DNA of 64,000 bases from Dioszegia crocea. Taxonomy: Eukaryota; Basidiomycota; Tremellomycetes; Tremellales; Bulleribasidiaceae. A program made the position numbers and the translations under genes. Each line of letters opens with the position of its first letter. Position 1 is the stretch's first letter. Shown in pieces: positions 13,243 to 26,200 of this stretch. Location: positions 1,054,001 through 1,118,000 of the forward strand of contig BCKK01000006.1 in the NCBI GenBank assembly GCA_001600615.1. Direction: 5' to 3'. Below the pieces are notes generated by a model that saw only the letters and a list, made by a program, of their open reading frames with translations, searched no databases and had not been told where the DNA came from.

Positions 13243-15425
13243 CTAATCATCCTCACTATCACCCGCACTACCCTCATCATCACTCTCCTCCGCTTCAAGC
13301 TCCACCAACCCATCCTCATCAGACTCCAACGGATCTTCCTCTTCCTCATCATCATCATCATCCTCCTCATCCTCACTCTCTTCTTCCTCACTATCATCAT
13401 CCTCACTATCCTCATCTTCACTATCGCTAATATCCCCATTAAGGCGCATATCAACATCCTCAACCGCACCTTCCCCATCGCCCATCTCTACCTCAACATC
13501 CTCATCGTCGCTCTCACCTTCGACATAATGCCCACCTTGGTCTTCCCCATTCTTGGTGGCGTTGGCGTCCTCGAGCGCGATGCGCCGCATAGATATTTGG
13601 GCCAGAGCAAGGTCGAGTCGGCCTGAAAGTGATAGGAGGGGTTGATATAGCTGGAGTCGATTATCCAGTAGGCGAGATAATGAGGATAGTTGGGCAGGAA
13701 GGGATGGCATCTGAAATATCAGCTGTATATTCATGGAACGAATTCGCACTGAACACAACTTACAGTCATGAGGATTGCTCCACGCTCAACTAGGACACCC
13801 TTGACCCATTCTACCGTTCCCCGACCTTGCTGTTCATTCTGTCCCACACCTCTTCCTCCACCTCGCTTGTTGGCACCCTTACCCTGGCTCAAACGCTCAA
13901 CACACGCCTTGAGCAAAGGCAACGCGAGCTGAACAGGCATCTTCCGAATTGTATTCCGAATCAAGACGGGATCGCGGTGTGATAGACAGAGGGATAAGAG
14001 TGCAGGGTCGGAAGTGTGCAAAGCCTGAACCAGGAGTCGAGTGAGGGATTGCGCATTAACCGGACCGTCCATTGTTGGTAGTGCGGCAGTCTTGGCTTTG
14101 GGCTCAGTTGGAGCTGAGTCACCATTGGGTATAGCGAGTAGACGCTCGCCGAGTGATAGATCCGCCATATCGACATCGGTAGGTAAAGTTGCGGGGGCGG
14201 ATGTAGAGTCGGAAGGGGGAAGGTCGGTCGTTCCTGCCGGAGCGGTAAATCGTTGAAGGGCACCAGTGGCCTTATCAAGCTTCCCAACGAGATCTTGACC
14301 GTCCGCTCGGAGTTTGATCTCGGGTAAGAGAGCGCCGTCGGCTGATTCGACAGGTGCCTTGATCCAGACGATCCGACCAGCACCCATCATTCGTCCGCAG
14401 ACTATAGTGGTCTGGTCATCACCGCTCGAAAAGCCCGCTCGGCAGATCCTGGCTTGACGCTCAGTCTTGCCTTCAAGGATCCGCACAACGGAGGGTTTAC
14501 TATCGGATTTAGGCCGGCTGAGGTCTAGTTGGGATGGATAGGGGAAGAGGGATATCTCGCCAGACTTGTGCAGGACTGTAAGGTAGGATGGGTGGATGGA
14601 GACGGAATGGGCGGATGAGAGAGTGGGTGAGGAGTATCGGTATGAGAGGCGAGCCTTCGTTCCGGAAGGAATAGTGTATTGGGATACAGTCCGGTCGTCG
14701 TCTGATATGACGAGGAATGATGTTCCTTGCGGAGCGGTAGGGAGGGGAGTGATGGAAGTGACGGATGATGTGGATACGGGGATAGGGGTAGAGGACTCGG
14801 TGATTTTCCCAGAGGCCAGGTCGACATGTAGGATAGTGGCTGATGTGGAGGCTACGACGAGGTGGATAGAGTCCACCGTTGATGAGTCGAGGATGGCTAA
14901 GGAGGTTGGGGAGGCGGCATTGGGTGGGAGAGGAATGGAGGCGGAGAGACTGGCCAAGTCGGGAGAGATGATGTGGAGGGAAGTGGCAGAGACGAGGAAG
15001 AGGCCGTGCTCGCCCGCGGCTGAGGCAGTGGCGGGGGAGGGTAAGTCTAACCGACGATGAACACCGCGAGAGGGGGAGAAGAAGAAGAGTTGCCCTCGCG
15101 TAGTGGTGATCACGACGACATCCTCAACTTCCGTATCGGTCTTCTTTCTCCGTTTCTTGCCCTGAGGACCAGAAGAGATGGTGGCCCAGCAGACTGATGA
15201 TGCCTTACTAGCGCCTTCAATCTCCCACTCAACAACTACCTTGTCCTCATCCACGTCCCAGATCGTCAACTTGTCTGCCGATCCCAGGGCAGGATGGGCG
15301 AGAGCGAAGAGAGAGCCAGACGGGGAGAAAGAAGATAGGGCCGAGGGTGGGGGTGGGTTCTGAGTAGGGGCGTTGACCGAAGCTCGAGGCTTGGACGGGC
15401 CAGCGACGGGTTGTTTGGGTCCCAT
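13243..15425 (-). CDS. UTP5: U3 snoRNP/t-UTP component UTP5 (WDR43)
   Basis: Two exons, 13764-15425 and 13243-13710, encode 709 residues. UTP5/WDR43 is a WD40 protein of the t-UTP subcomplex that binds pre-rRNA early, couples RNA polymerase I transcription to processing, and works in the nucleolus. The N-terminal beta-propeller region begins with SALSSFSPSGSLFALAHPA and KLTIWDVDEDKVVVEWEIEG, and a GKKRRKKTDTEVEDVV insert is typical. The Utp12-type C-terminal domain is seen in SLTRLLVQALHTSDPALLSL, RDPVLIRNTIRKMPVQLALP and QLSSLSRLLDNRLQLYQPLL. The tail is almost all Asp/Glu/Ser, about 100 residues long, a common feature of nucleolar proteins. The gene is divergent from HAS1, another ribosome-biogenesis gene. 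Confidence 0.88.
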
Positions 15426-16470
15426 GTTGCTTTACATCATCAGCATTATCCTCACGGTCATTGAGGATAGTGTGAAGGAAGGTGAGAGTCAGATTGGATG
15501 CCCGGTATGGGTCGGGCGTTTTCACCACCAGTGTTTTGGTAAGAAGACCGTCGTGTTGGATCATCATATATAGGGTTGGGAGAGAGGATGAAAATTTTAC
15601 ATGCATGATGAAATGAGACTCACACTATGTAGGTAAAGATGGAATTTTTACCAGTTTTAGAGACTTGAAGAATCCTACTCAAGTCAGCACATTGATCTGT
15701 GGTAGAAAAATTTGCTAGAACTGGAGAAGAGGTAGATTCAGAAGATATATACAGCCATGTATCGTCTGCATGTTGACCAACTTGCCCAGCCGTGAGGCCA
15801 AACAAGAGGGCCTGCTCAGGCGGTAATTCCCAAATTGGGGCATCATTAAAGGGAGGGAAGGGGGAGAGAGGGGCAGGAGAAAGACTTACGCTTCACGCTT
15901 GAACCTCGTTGTGACCAGGGTCGGAAATCTTCCAACGGAGAGAACTGGAAAATGTCAGCTGAGTCACTAGACAAAAGCCGCAGCAGGAGTAAGAAGATCA
16001 GAGCTGTGCATCTATGTGTCTTCGGCGTTTCGCCTCACAGACTCTAGTTTGAATTGAAACACGAGGTCATCCAGTCGGGGAGGGGAGTGAGGGTGGAGGA
16101 AAGAAAGCACGAGGTGATGTTGGGTCAAGCGAAGAAGGCGTTTACTCACATTTGTCAAGCCTGAACTTCTTTTCTAGCCGATACTACTCTAAATGACCCT
16201 CTAGACACTCTTACAACGATGTATTCTATAGCAGGGGGGGATGATAGATGGAGGAGGGGTTGGCTGCAGAATTTCGACCGCATACAAAACTTCTCAAACG
16301 CTTACGAAAGCAAGGTATTGGGTCGACACGTGACTTGTATCTGTTTTTCGCTTCATTTCGTGTAATTATCCCAGAAAAAGTTGAGAGTGGCGAGATGAGG
16401 ACAGGCAAGGAGTCTAGTGAAGATTTGCTCAAAGCTGCACCTATATCTACCCCCACTCACGCCATACACC
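15426..16470. other. 1-kb divergent spacer between UTP5 and HAS1
   Basis: No protein-coding frame with a recognisable signature on either strand, and no tRNA-like A/B boxes. It is AT-richer than its neighbours and probably holds both promoters and 5' leaders. A small noncoding RNA cannot be excluded by eye. Confidence 0.4.
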
Positions 16471-18438
16471 ATGGCATCAGTCGCCCCAGCCCAGGATGCC
16501 AGCTTGAAATCAGCCAAAAAGAGGAAGCGCGCATCCAATGCCTCTGCCGCCGCCACCGAGGCTCCTACCTCAGCCCCGACAGCTTCATCCTCCAAAGTCA
16601 CCCTGGACACGGCGGCTCTTCCCCCTATGCCCACTCAGTCCGCACCTGCCCCTACGCCCGCGGACGATACGGCGCCATACGAGCGCGTCCCTTTCTCTAC
16701 CCTTTCCCTCACTCCGCAGACCAACGCTGCGATTGAGCGAATGGGGTATGAGACTATGACAGAAGTCCAAGCGAGAACTATTCCCCCTTTGCTAGCCGGG
16801 AAAGATGTGCTAGGTGCTGCGCGGACAGGAAGCGGCAAGACTATCGCGTTCTTGGTGCCCAGTGTGGAGCTCTTGAGTACTTTGAGGTTCAAGCCTGCCA
16901 ATGGTGAGCTAGCTGCAGTGTTCCGTTTAGGAAGGGCATAGCTCATACTACAGGCACTGGCGTCATTATCATTTCGCCTACTCGAGAATTGGCGCTTCAG
17001 ATCTTTGGTGTTGCCAAGGAGTTGATGCAGGGTCATTCGCAGACTTTCGGCATTCTCATGGGAGGAGCCAACAGGAAAGCAGAGGCGGATAAGCTAGTCA
17101 AGGGTGTAAACCTAATTGTCGCTACCCCTGGACGGTTGCTGGATCATCTACAGGTGAGCTTGAAATTGCTCTATTATGCTGGACCTAAGCTGACTCTTAG
17201 AACACGAAAGGATTTGTCTTTAAGAACTTGAAAGCTTTGGTGATTGACGAGGCGGATCGGATTTTGGAGATTGGGTTCGAAGATGAGATGAAGGCGATCA
17301 TCAAGTTGCTGCCAGATGGTATGTCATCTTCCTTCTAGCTGTCCTCATAAGAAACAAAAACATATACTCCCACATCCTTCTTCACGCCCACATTTTTGCT
17401 GACCCCCTAGAAAACCGCCAATCCATGCTCTTCTCCGCCACACAAACCACCAAAGTGACCGACCTAGCGCGCATGTCCCTCCGGCCCGGACCGCTCTACA
17501 TCAACGTCGACGAGCGCAAAGCTGCATCCACAGTCGACATGCTCGAACAAGGCTATGTAGTCTGCGAGTCCGATAAGCGATTCCGACTATTGTTTAGCTT
17601 TTTAAAGCGGAATTTGAAAAAGAAGGTCATTGTCTTCTTTTCAAGTTGTAATTCAGTCAAGTACCATGCGGAATTGTTGAATTATATTGATGTGCCCGTA
17701 TTGGATTTACATGTGAGCTCCCTTTACTCTAAATTTCACATAGTCAACGCTGACAATTAGGGCAAACAAAAACAACAAAAGCGAACAAACACATTCTTCG
17801 AATTCGTCAATGCCCCTACCGGTATCCTACTCTGCACAGACGTTGCCGCACGAGGATTGGATATACCCAAAGTTGATTGGATCATCCAATTCGATCCACC
17901 AGATGATCCACGAGATTATATTCATCGTGTTGGTCGAACGGCCCGAGCAGGTAAAGAAGGCAAGAGTTTGCTCTTCCTCTTGCCTTCTGAGCTTGGCTTT
18001 TTACGCTTTTTACAAATTGCAAAAGTACCTCTGAACGAGTATAAGTTCCCAGAGACAAAGATTGCAGATGTACAAAAACAGGTAAGTCTCCCTCTTGCCA
18101 ATACATCATTACTCACCATCTACTCTTGTATCAAATGCTAATATCCACAGCTCGAATCCCTCTTATCTAAAAATCACTACCTCAACACCACAGCCAAAGA
18201 AGGTTATCGCGCCTATCTCCAATCTTACGCTTCATACTCTGCCAAAAAGATATTCGACGTCAACAAGCTTGACTTGGCTAAAGTTGGGAAAGCATTTGGT
18301 TTCCCTGTACCGCCTAAAGTCAACATTAGTGTTGGGGGTATTAAGGCGAAGAAGACAAGAGGGGAAGATTCGGATGATGAGGAGGATCAAGGGGCGCCGG
18401 CTAAGAGGGCTTATTATAAGAAGAGGTCGAAGGATTAG
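16471..18438 (+). CDS. HAS1: DEAD-box ATP-dependent RNA helicase HAS1
   Basis: Six exons, 16471-16903, 16954-17153, 17201-17318, 17411-17712, 17761-18081 and 18151-18438, encode 553 residues. Has1 (human DDX18) unwinds snoRNA:pre-rRNA duplexes in 40S and 60S ribosome assembly in the nucleolus. A basic Ala/Ser/Thr-rich N-terminus ([13 protein letters not shown]) precedes the helicase core. Seen in order: Q-motif region [20 protein letters not shown], motif [10 protein letters not shown], Ia [13 protein letters not shown], Ib [10 protein letters not shown], motif II DEAD near residue 228, SAT (motif III), [40 protein letters not shown], and motif [12 protein letters not shown]. The Has1-type C-terminus has [28 protein letters not shown] and FGFPVPPKV, which separates it from other DEAD-box proteins. 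It ends in a basic tail. Confidence 0.95.
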
Positions 18439-18987
18439 ATGGTATGGAGGAGAGAGATCGAGAGAGGATTGTTTGGGGTATTTGGGCTTGATGTATGCTT
18501 TCGATAGTCGCTGATGTGGCTCTCATGTTGCTGATGCTATCTGCGAGCTACCCATACTCATCTCCTTGCCTCGCCATTTATCTCCCTCACGCCTCTCACT
18601 ACTGATCGCCATACCTTGTGGAAAGCTGGGTCAAGCACGAGCCGCAGACCACGTGGTACTTCCTTTGACATAGTTGCCCTTGCTGACTTGTCGTTTCGGG
18701 TCAAGGTGTGATGCGATCCTTTTGACTGCAGGCGCTGCAGACCCTGTGGGGTGCTCAACTATGAGCTAATATATCCCTTTTCTCTTCCACATCATTCGCC
18801 ACCCATCCTACATTTCCAATTTCAGTTCCTTGACCCCATCTCACACCTATCACTCGTGCGTACAGCCAACGCGAGGAAGACATCACCATTCTCATTCTTA
18901 CGCAGAGACACAGTGAGTGCCTTGACTCCCGCTTCCTGCAGTGATGACAAGTGGCACAGCTCACTAATCGATCTGACAGTCAAGAAT
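18439..18987. other. Intergenic region
   Basis: Holds the HAS1 3' end and the leader of the next gene, including a likely 5'-UTR intron (donor GTGAGT near 18911, acceptor CTGACAG at 18979). No other feature seen. Confidence 0.4.
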
Positions 18988-19836
18988 ATGTCATTCACGA
19001 CGACATCTACCACAACGAGCAATCCGCCGGGATACCACGACGCGAGGTCCTTCGTGTACAAGGGGCTGGGTGACAAGACCTTGGCAATGTCGTGGAAGGA
19101 GGACCAGAATCTTGAGGTCTCCTCGGAAAGGGTCCTCGATCGTGACAGTGTCACGCATTTCGTCAACGACAATCGGACTGAGGCGTCCACGTGGCTTCAA
19201 GGCAGTGGTTGGGATGTCAAGAAAGACAGATACATGCCGGCGGTAGTCGATCTGATCTACGCTTTCAAGCTCACTGCGGGTAAGACAGCTTTTGCGATTC
19301 GATCACTACTTTTGGGACGTCGTGCAAAAGCTGATACTCCCACAGACGAGTCCAACAGAGCATGCGTGCAGAAACTCGACAAGGCGTTTCGAAAGAAGTT
19401 GCAGCGCTATTTGAAGGGCGGCCGCAAAGGGATGCGCGCCCACATGGACAGCCGGACAGCAACACTCGATCGGTCGGACACTCAAGGAGGGATGGCCTTC
19501 CTCAACTCAGCAACCGCATGGATTCAGCAAGAGTGCGAGTATCAACAAGTCTCGACTCATTGCCTCAAACAAGCTTACGGCAAGCTGAGAAAGTCGGGCG
19601 GCAGATTTGCAGAGTGGTCGCCTGCAGGAGAAGGGCAGACGTGGGAGACTTTCTTGTCTGCCCATCGGCCTGTCCAGACAGCTGTTCGGCAAAGAGACTT
19701 CGCTCTCGAGGTCCTCTCCCAATTCTCCGAGTGGGATCCGAGTGGAATTGAGGCATTGATGATGGTGCTGAACGAAGACGATTCGGTAATAGTGAAGCCT
19801 TTCGACCAGTTCCCAACTGAGCAGTCGGCCCCCTGA
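18988..19836 (+). CDS. Hypothetical protein, helical, possibly with one intron
   Basis: The frame from ATG 18988 gives 282 residues. A 66-nt segment, 19280-19345, starts with GTAAGA, has a CTGAT branch and ends CCCACAG. Because its length divides by three it could be retained or spliced; spliced, the protein has 260 residues and reads KLTADESNRACVQ across the junction. A longer upstream extension to 18751 crosses a likely 5'-UTR intron and is not used. The body is hydrophilic and helical, with a basic stretch KLDKAFRKKLQRYLKGGRKG and a later WDPSGIEALMMVLNEDD. No domain, membrane segment or signal peptide is recognised. Expression is plausible because the codon use and splice signals match the neighbours. 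Confidence 0.5.
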   Translation: MSFTTTSTTTSNPPGYHDARSFVYKGLGDKTLAMSWKEDQNLEVSSERVLDRDSVTHFVNDNRTEASTWLQGSGWDVKKDRYMPAVVDLIYAFKLTAGKTAFAIRSLLLGRRAKADTPTDESNRACVQKLDKAFRKKLQRYLKGGRKGMRAHMDSRTATLDRSDTQGGMAFLNSATAWIQQECEYQQVSTHCLKQAYGKLRKSGGRFAEWSPAGEGQTWETFLSAHRPVQTAVRQRDFALEVLSQFSEWDPSGIEALMMVLNEDDSVIVKPFDQFPTEQSAP

Positions 19837-20274
19837 CCAGCGGTGATCGATAACAGGAGACGAGTACGGAATACTGGGGGAGTCGAGGGCGGACGTTGGG
19901 GACTGAGGGGGCTGCATTGAAGCAATCTGGATCCGTAGGATGATCAAGCCGGGATGTAGATTGACTTAGCACTGGAGCGGTGCATTCTAGTATATGAGTA
20001 CCACGCTATGTATTGTGAATTGCGACCTGGCGGCTGTCCTGGCCACATTTGTATTCAAGGTTCAGCTATCATCTGATCGACTAATCAATGAATGGCCTGC
20101 CTCGATAGGTTGGCGCAAGAGCACCGAAGAATTAGTGATAGTGAGTAGTGCTAGTGGGCGCGTCATTTCACCAACTTAATTCAAGCACTAAGCTTTGAGG
20201 CCTGAGGAATCCAGGATCCTACCCTTCCCACGTCAGAAATTACGTTCTGCTACCACAGATAGTACCTACGCCCC
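19837..20274. other. Convergent 3' region
   Basis: Between the stop of the 18988 gene and the stop of the Furry-like gene. Nothing beyond 3' UTR sequence is recognised. Confidence 0.4.
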
Positions 20275-23200
20275 CTAATTGCCATTTCTACGATCGCCCG
20301 GACTGGGCGTTCCCGCATCCTCCCTATTCGCACCAAACCGCTTCGTAGACCGCATCAGCACCGGTGTGCTCTGCTCGCTCAATCCCATCCCATCATCCTC
20401 ATCATCATCGTTTCCTCTCCCCCTTGGGTCTCTGTTCCAATCCCCAAACCCGCCCGGACCAGAAGTCAACGAGCTCATACTCTCATTCATGACCCCTCCA
20501 GTTTCCAGCCCAAACAGATTCTCAGACCGCTGATCCGCCATATCTGACAACGCAGAGACCGACGAGAAGGACAGATTCGTCGAATGAGTCTTGCCAAATC
20601 CATTCCCATTTCCAAATGTTGGGGCCCTCCGAGCTGGATGATGTCCGTTCTGGCCGTTTGAATGGGGAACGAGGGTACCCCGATGATCCGCACCATCAGA
20701 AGAGGCTGTGCTTGACTCGGTGAAGGCGTCAGAGGGGGTTGCGTGGTGTCGAGTCTTATTATAAGGGTAGGATTGGGTATTCTCGTAGACTGGTGAAGAT
20801 ATCGACGGGTTTCTGCCACGCTGAGGTTATCAGCTCCTGACCGAGTTCGGCGAAAGATGGACTCACAGCCATGATAGCCCTGACTCTCCGCTCCGAAACG
20901 CTATCCGAAGGCATAGCAGCATGTCCTCTATACCCCATGCCCATTCCACCTCTAGCCGCCACTGGGCTATCTCCAGCTTCACCATCACCATCTGCCAGAT
21001 CCTCGCCGAAAAATTGGCCGAGGGAGTGCAGAGCATTGACCAGATCACCCATAGACGCGTTATCCCCTGACATCCCTGACCCTTCTTCCTCTTCTTGACT
21101 CCTTCCCGATCCGGAGCCCGTAGCCACGCTCTCACCGCGCTCCATAGGATTCCCACTGGCCAATGACTCATAATGTGGTACAGGTAGTGGTGGCTCATAC
21201 CCTTCCTGACCCAAACCCGCGCCAAACTTCTTCATATCCTTGAATTGGATGACTGAGAAGTGTGCAGAAGCTGCACGAGTAGTCTCCCCACATGTCCCAA
21301 ATACCGCCTTGACATTCTCCCTAGTCAACGCCGACATCTCCTTGGAGTTCGCCACGCTCCACCCCGAGGGTGAGATGGACCCGAAAATGTCCCCAGTGGC
21401 CATCATGGACGTGGTAAGCGCTTCGGCCTGCGCAGCAGCGACGACAGGCATGTCAAGTAGTTCAAGAGCCTGAGCAGCATGTGGGGTAGACACAAGCCGG
21501 AGGAGGGGTTGAAGCAGCTCGGAACCATGGGTCACGAGTGGAGCGCGAGCTTCGGGGGAGACGAGGATGAGTTGGAGGATCTGAATGCTCTTCTCCCGCA
21601 TCCAGTCGGTGTTGTTGAGGATGAAGCCGAGGAGGAGGGTAGTGATCTGCAAGGCATGCGAAGACATGTAGTCGCGCAGGAGGGAGCAAGCTTGCCGGAT
21701 GAAGTCATCTTTTGACCTAAACTTGGCTCGCGCGAACGATGTGAGGAGTCGAGAGAAGCTAGGAAGAAGGTGAGAATCCGCAATAGCAGCGAGATCACTA
21801 GCCATCATTGCGAGATCCTCATTTGGCTCGCCGAGATCCGTAGAGTGGAGCATCCACGGTAAGGCCGAGACGAAACCGTGGATGAGACGATCGGCGGGCG
21901 CATCGATGAGATCCGTACCGCTGACACTTGTCAATCGCCGAATGAGGTCGAAAGCCATAAAGACTGTTTTTGTGGAGCGGAGCCCGACTAAAAGTAAGGC
22001 TTGGAGGTGTGGAGGCGGACCAACCCAATCGGCCGGTTGGAATTTGATCAGGGTTTGGATGACGTTTGGATCAGACAGATTCGTCTTGTCGAGGATGTGC
22101 GATAACATTTCCGTCACCTCTGTCCATTCCTCCTCGTACGGCGATGTCAGGCATGCCATTGCGCACCAGAAAAGCTGGGGATGAGACGCCATTTCAGCCG
22201 ACCCAAGATTTTGGGTGATGGCTCCGAACGTACGAAGAACCTCGAGGTTGAAAGCCTGGATCTCGGGCGAGGCACTTCCGATCGTACTAGAAAGCCGAGC
22301 GAGGATGTCGGAGATCATCCTCGCATTGACTTTGGGTGATAACGTCCGGAAGACCTGGAATGACCGACATGCGAGATGACGTATAGGACATGAGGTCGCC
22401 CATGTCAATGCCAGCTCGCCCCAGACCTGCCGCACCCTCGGTTGGAGCGGCAACAGCACCCCCAGAATCTTCATGACCATCGTCGTCATCAAAGGGGGAG
22501 CGAAGAACGCTGTATCCGAGCCGCCTAGATCGTCCGACTTCCAGAATGCCGACGACCGACCAGCCGCCAAAGTGGTGAGCTTATGCTCCGCCATTGCCCA
22601 TGTTGTAGCGTTATTGCTGGGCACGCCCGATAGGTCGCATATGCAAACTCGGAGTATTTGGAATAGTATGGCTTGGGATTGATCTCGAATGATGGCGACA
22701 GGGGAATCGCAGTGGATGATGGCGGCATGAAGGAGGGTAGGCAGGTGGGTGGATAATCCCGGATCATCCAATCGATGTGGGAGTAATTCGCCAGCGTAGA
22801 GGAGGGCGAGTTGACCGGTCGAGAACGCCAGACCCTTTCCGGCGGGGACAGACACGATCGCGTCCAAATCCGCCAGGGAGCTTTGAGCGCTCGGTGCGAC
22901 ATCCGAATCCGACGCCAGAGCCATATAGTCCGGCTGGACAAAGTTGCAGATGTCGTCAAAGATCTCTTCTCCTGCTGACCCCAGTGACAGACATGCCAAC
23001 ACCCTCTGTCCGTACAGGACAAATTCCGAGCTTCGACGCCGCGCCCCCTGCTCAAAGAGGTATTTGACCAGCACGGTGGTGTTCGCTGTATCCTCCGCCG
23101 AGGCAAACGCAGCGAGAACATCGCAGACCTCGTCGAGATGATCGTTAAGGAACCGAATGGCAAGATACATGATGTTCGCCAAAGCGTGCTGCTCATGCTC

Positions 23201-26200
23201 GACGTGTTCGGGTGATACCGAATTAGGATCGGCAGACAGCTCGATGTACTGCATCCAAGCGGGTAGAACGGACAGAGTTGCGGCCCGCCGGGGAGCTTCG
23301 AGCTGGCTCAAGCGACTCACGCTCTCAGCGAGGAAAGCGAGGGCGTGATCCGCATAGATGCTCGCTAGACGTTCCGAGATCTCCTTTTGCGCCGAACGGT
23401 AGATGCTGGGAGCATTACTGCCGATCGAAGGCAGCATGGCTGCTATACCGACCCGCATGTCTGGATCAGGGAGGAGATAGCCGACGAGTTGGAATGCACG
23501 TAGTCGGACGTCAGGGACTGGGTGGCCGAGCTTGGATAGAGCCAAACAGCAGAGCTGCTCGACGGGTATATCTAGTGTTTGCTCGACGAGGATTTCGGCA
23601 ACGACACCGAAAAAGGAGGATTCGAGGTTGAACTGCTCACCCTCGCCGAACGACTGGTGTAGGACTTCGTCTAGCAGACGAGAACATTCCCAATTGTATC
23701 TGATAAGGGAATGTAGAGCTTTTCTGAGGTCAGCTCTGAGCCAATGTGCAGACTTACCGAGCAGTCTCGTGATGATGGCTTGATGGGGAAGTGAACATCC
23801 CTCTGATCCACCGCAGCACGATCAGGGGATCGACTATATGACTGGATGCTTGAGTAGCCGGTGTAGAATCGGTAGAAGTGACCAGGGTGCCTTGCTGAAA
23901 GAGTCAGCTCATTCGACCAATGCGGTAAAGCACAACTCACACACAACCCCGCCATAGCCTCTGCTGCCGCCGCCGAGAGCAGCTTAGTCTTCGCTTGCAG
24001 ATCATCCAAATACTGCGCCCTGTCCCTCTCACCCTTATACGAGTCCGACGCCGTCTGCAAAGTATGCGATTCCCTCGCCTTGGCAATATCCGGCCGTCGC
24101 CCGACATGACACCACTCGTAACACAGCTTGAATATTGCCCCTCGCAACTCTTCACCAAAGAACCGATCACTACTGTCCAGCTTCCCCAGAGCCGCCGTAA
24201 GATTCTCCACCACCATACAGAAAGACCGTCGCAATGACTGCAATTCGTAGTCCTCTCTTACCGCCGCATCGGCCAGCATGTTGTATGTGACTCGCACGAA
24301 TGACACCATCGATGAGAGATTTGCGAGATGAGAGATGGATTTGACATCGAGGATGAGAGGTGAGATGAGGCGGAAGACATGCGCCACGGCTGTCCAGAGG
24401 GAGTTTTGACCGGCAGTCTTCTTTGTGTCCGCCAATCGCCGAACGACACCGAGGAGGATTTCAGAAAGGGGTCGAAGGTGGGCTTGACCGGTACATCCCA
24501 TAGCGTATACAGCCGCATCGCGATATCGGGTGTCTTCCCAGGCAAGAAGAGAGGTGAGGTAGTGGAAGAGGACGGGGGTGGCGATAGTATCAGGAGTGAG
24601 GATGATGACATCTTTGGTGCGAGGGATAGATGGGGTAGCAGGCTGGTTCGAATTCGACGGCATGGTCACACAGAGTATCGACATGTATGTCCGCCAGTGA
24701 TCCGCCAGAATAGCCGCATCAGATGATGAGCGGTGTGTCGCGCCTCCGCCAATACCGCCCTTGGTTGTATTGGCCGATGCCGCTCGAGCCGATCCAACAT
24801 TCGCGACGCTGGCGACATGGACCTGCAGCCGCATGACGATGGGCGTGAGGACCGATCGTAATTCGTAGACGGGACCAGGCAGGGCTTCCGACACCCGGCT
24901 TACGAAGTATGGTAACATCGACAGCCATAAGGTTGTATCCTTCCCGTGCTCGCTCTCGGCTAAACGCTGCAAGATCTTTCCCTTGTCCTTTACGACCACG
25001 TCGAACCGATTACGATCGGCCGTCGACAGCCAAGGGAGGCGTCGCATCGCCGCGAGGTCCGCCTCATCGGGAATAACGTCGTAGACTTCGATGACTCGCG
25101 AGAGTGTAGCCTTCTCTGGCACGATACGGGAATACCGGAATGCCGCCGAAGGGCGCCGCTGCGTTCCCTCTAGATCACGAGCTGTTGACAAAATCTGACC
25201 CGCCAACTTCCGCAGTGGAAGGGAAGTTGAGCAAAGGAGGAACAGTGCGCACCCCTCGATCTTGTTCATCGTCACGGGGGCGATGGTTGGCGCTCGCGCT
25301 GTACCGGTGTCATCGGGCTGGGCAGAAGCATACCGCTGATGCTGAACGAGTTGAGTGAGGATGTCCAGCCAGATGGATACCATCCGCTCGAACTGTGATT
25401 CGAGCAGTCTTGAGCCGATAAATGTGTCCCGCAACACATGCCGAGTTTCGAATATGAACTCGCGGTATGTAGCGACGAGGGTGAGACAACGGGCAGGGTC
25501 CATCGCGACCCGCCGCATAGCCGCAGCAGCCGTTTCGCATACCCGCGGATCGGCCGAGAATGTAGCGCGACAGAGTGCATTTCCGATGGGGGCAAATGTG
25601 ACGTCTGGAGCAAGGGTACGAGGTATACTCTCGAGAACGGCGGTGAGGAGCCGCATGACGGGCTCATGGCGTGTAGAGTAGGAAGCGTGGACATCGCCGT
25701 GTTTCCGAGTAACGACTTCCGAGTTGTCGATAGCGCTACTGGAGGCTGTACCAGTGACCGTGACGGAATCGCTCGAAAGCAATATCGTCCCCGCAGCCCT
25801 GTCGCAATTGAAAAGCAAAGCAGCAATTGCTGGGCCGCACCTTGCCAACAGTTCAGGTATCTCGTCCCGCCTCGCCACGTCCTCCGGTAACGTCTCGCCA
25901 GACGTCGCAGGGTTATCTTCGGGGAGTCTATGAAACTCGGCCGAAGGGGGCCAAGCAGCATGCCTCTCCTCCTCAGTGGCCAGAAGTGTGGCAGAGATGG
26001 CTCGGATGAGACACGCGGCTCGAGTCGCCATGAGCGGGTCTGAGACCGAACCGTCCATCCCTCGGAGGAAATCCTTGAGGAACTCCTCGCCGTAGTCGAT
26101 CTGACGGGTGATGATGTAGTGAAGCATCCAGGTGAAGATGTCTGGAGGGATGTCGCTCGGGAATAGGGCGCCGCTGGTGGAGAAGAACACTTTTGTCAAT

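Noticed and set aside
13176..13430. His/Pro-rich plus-strand ORF
   Set aside because: It is the antisense of the acidic tail of UTP5.
24640..24660. B-box-like GGTTCGAATTC
   Set aside because: It lies inside a coding exon of the Furry-like gene and has no A box or cloverleaf around it.
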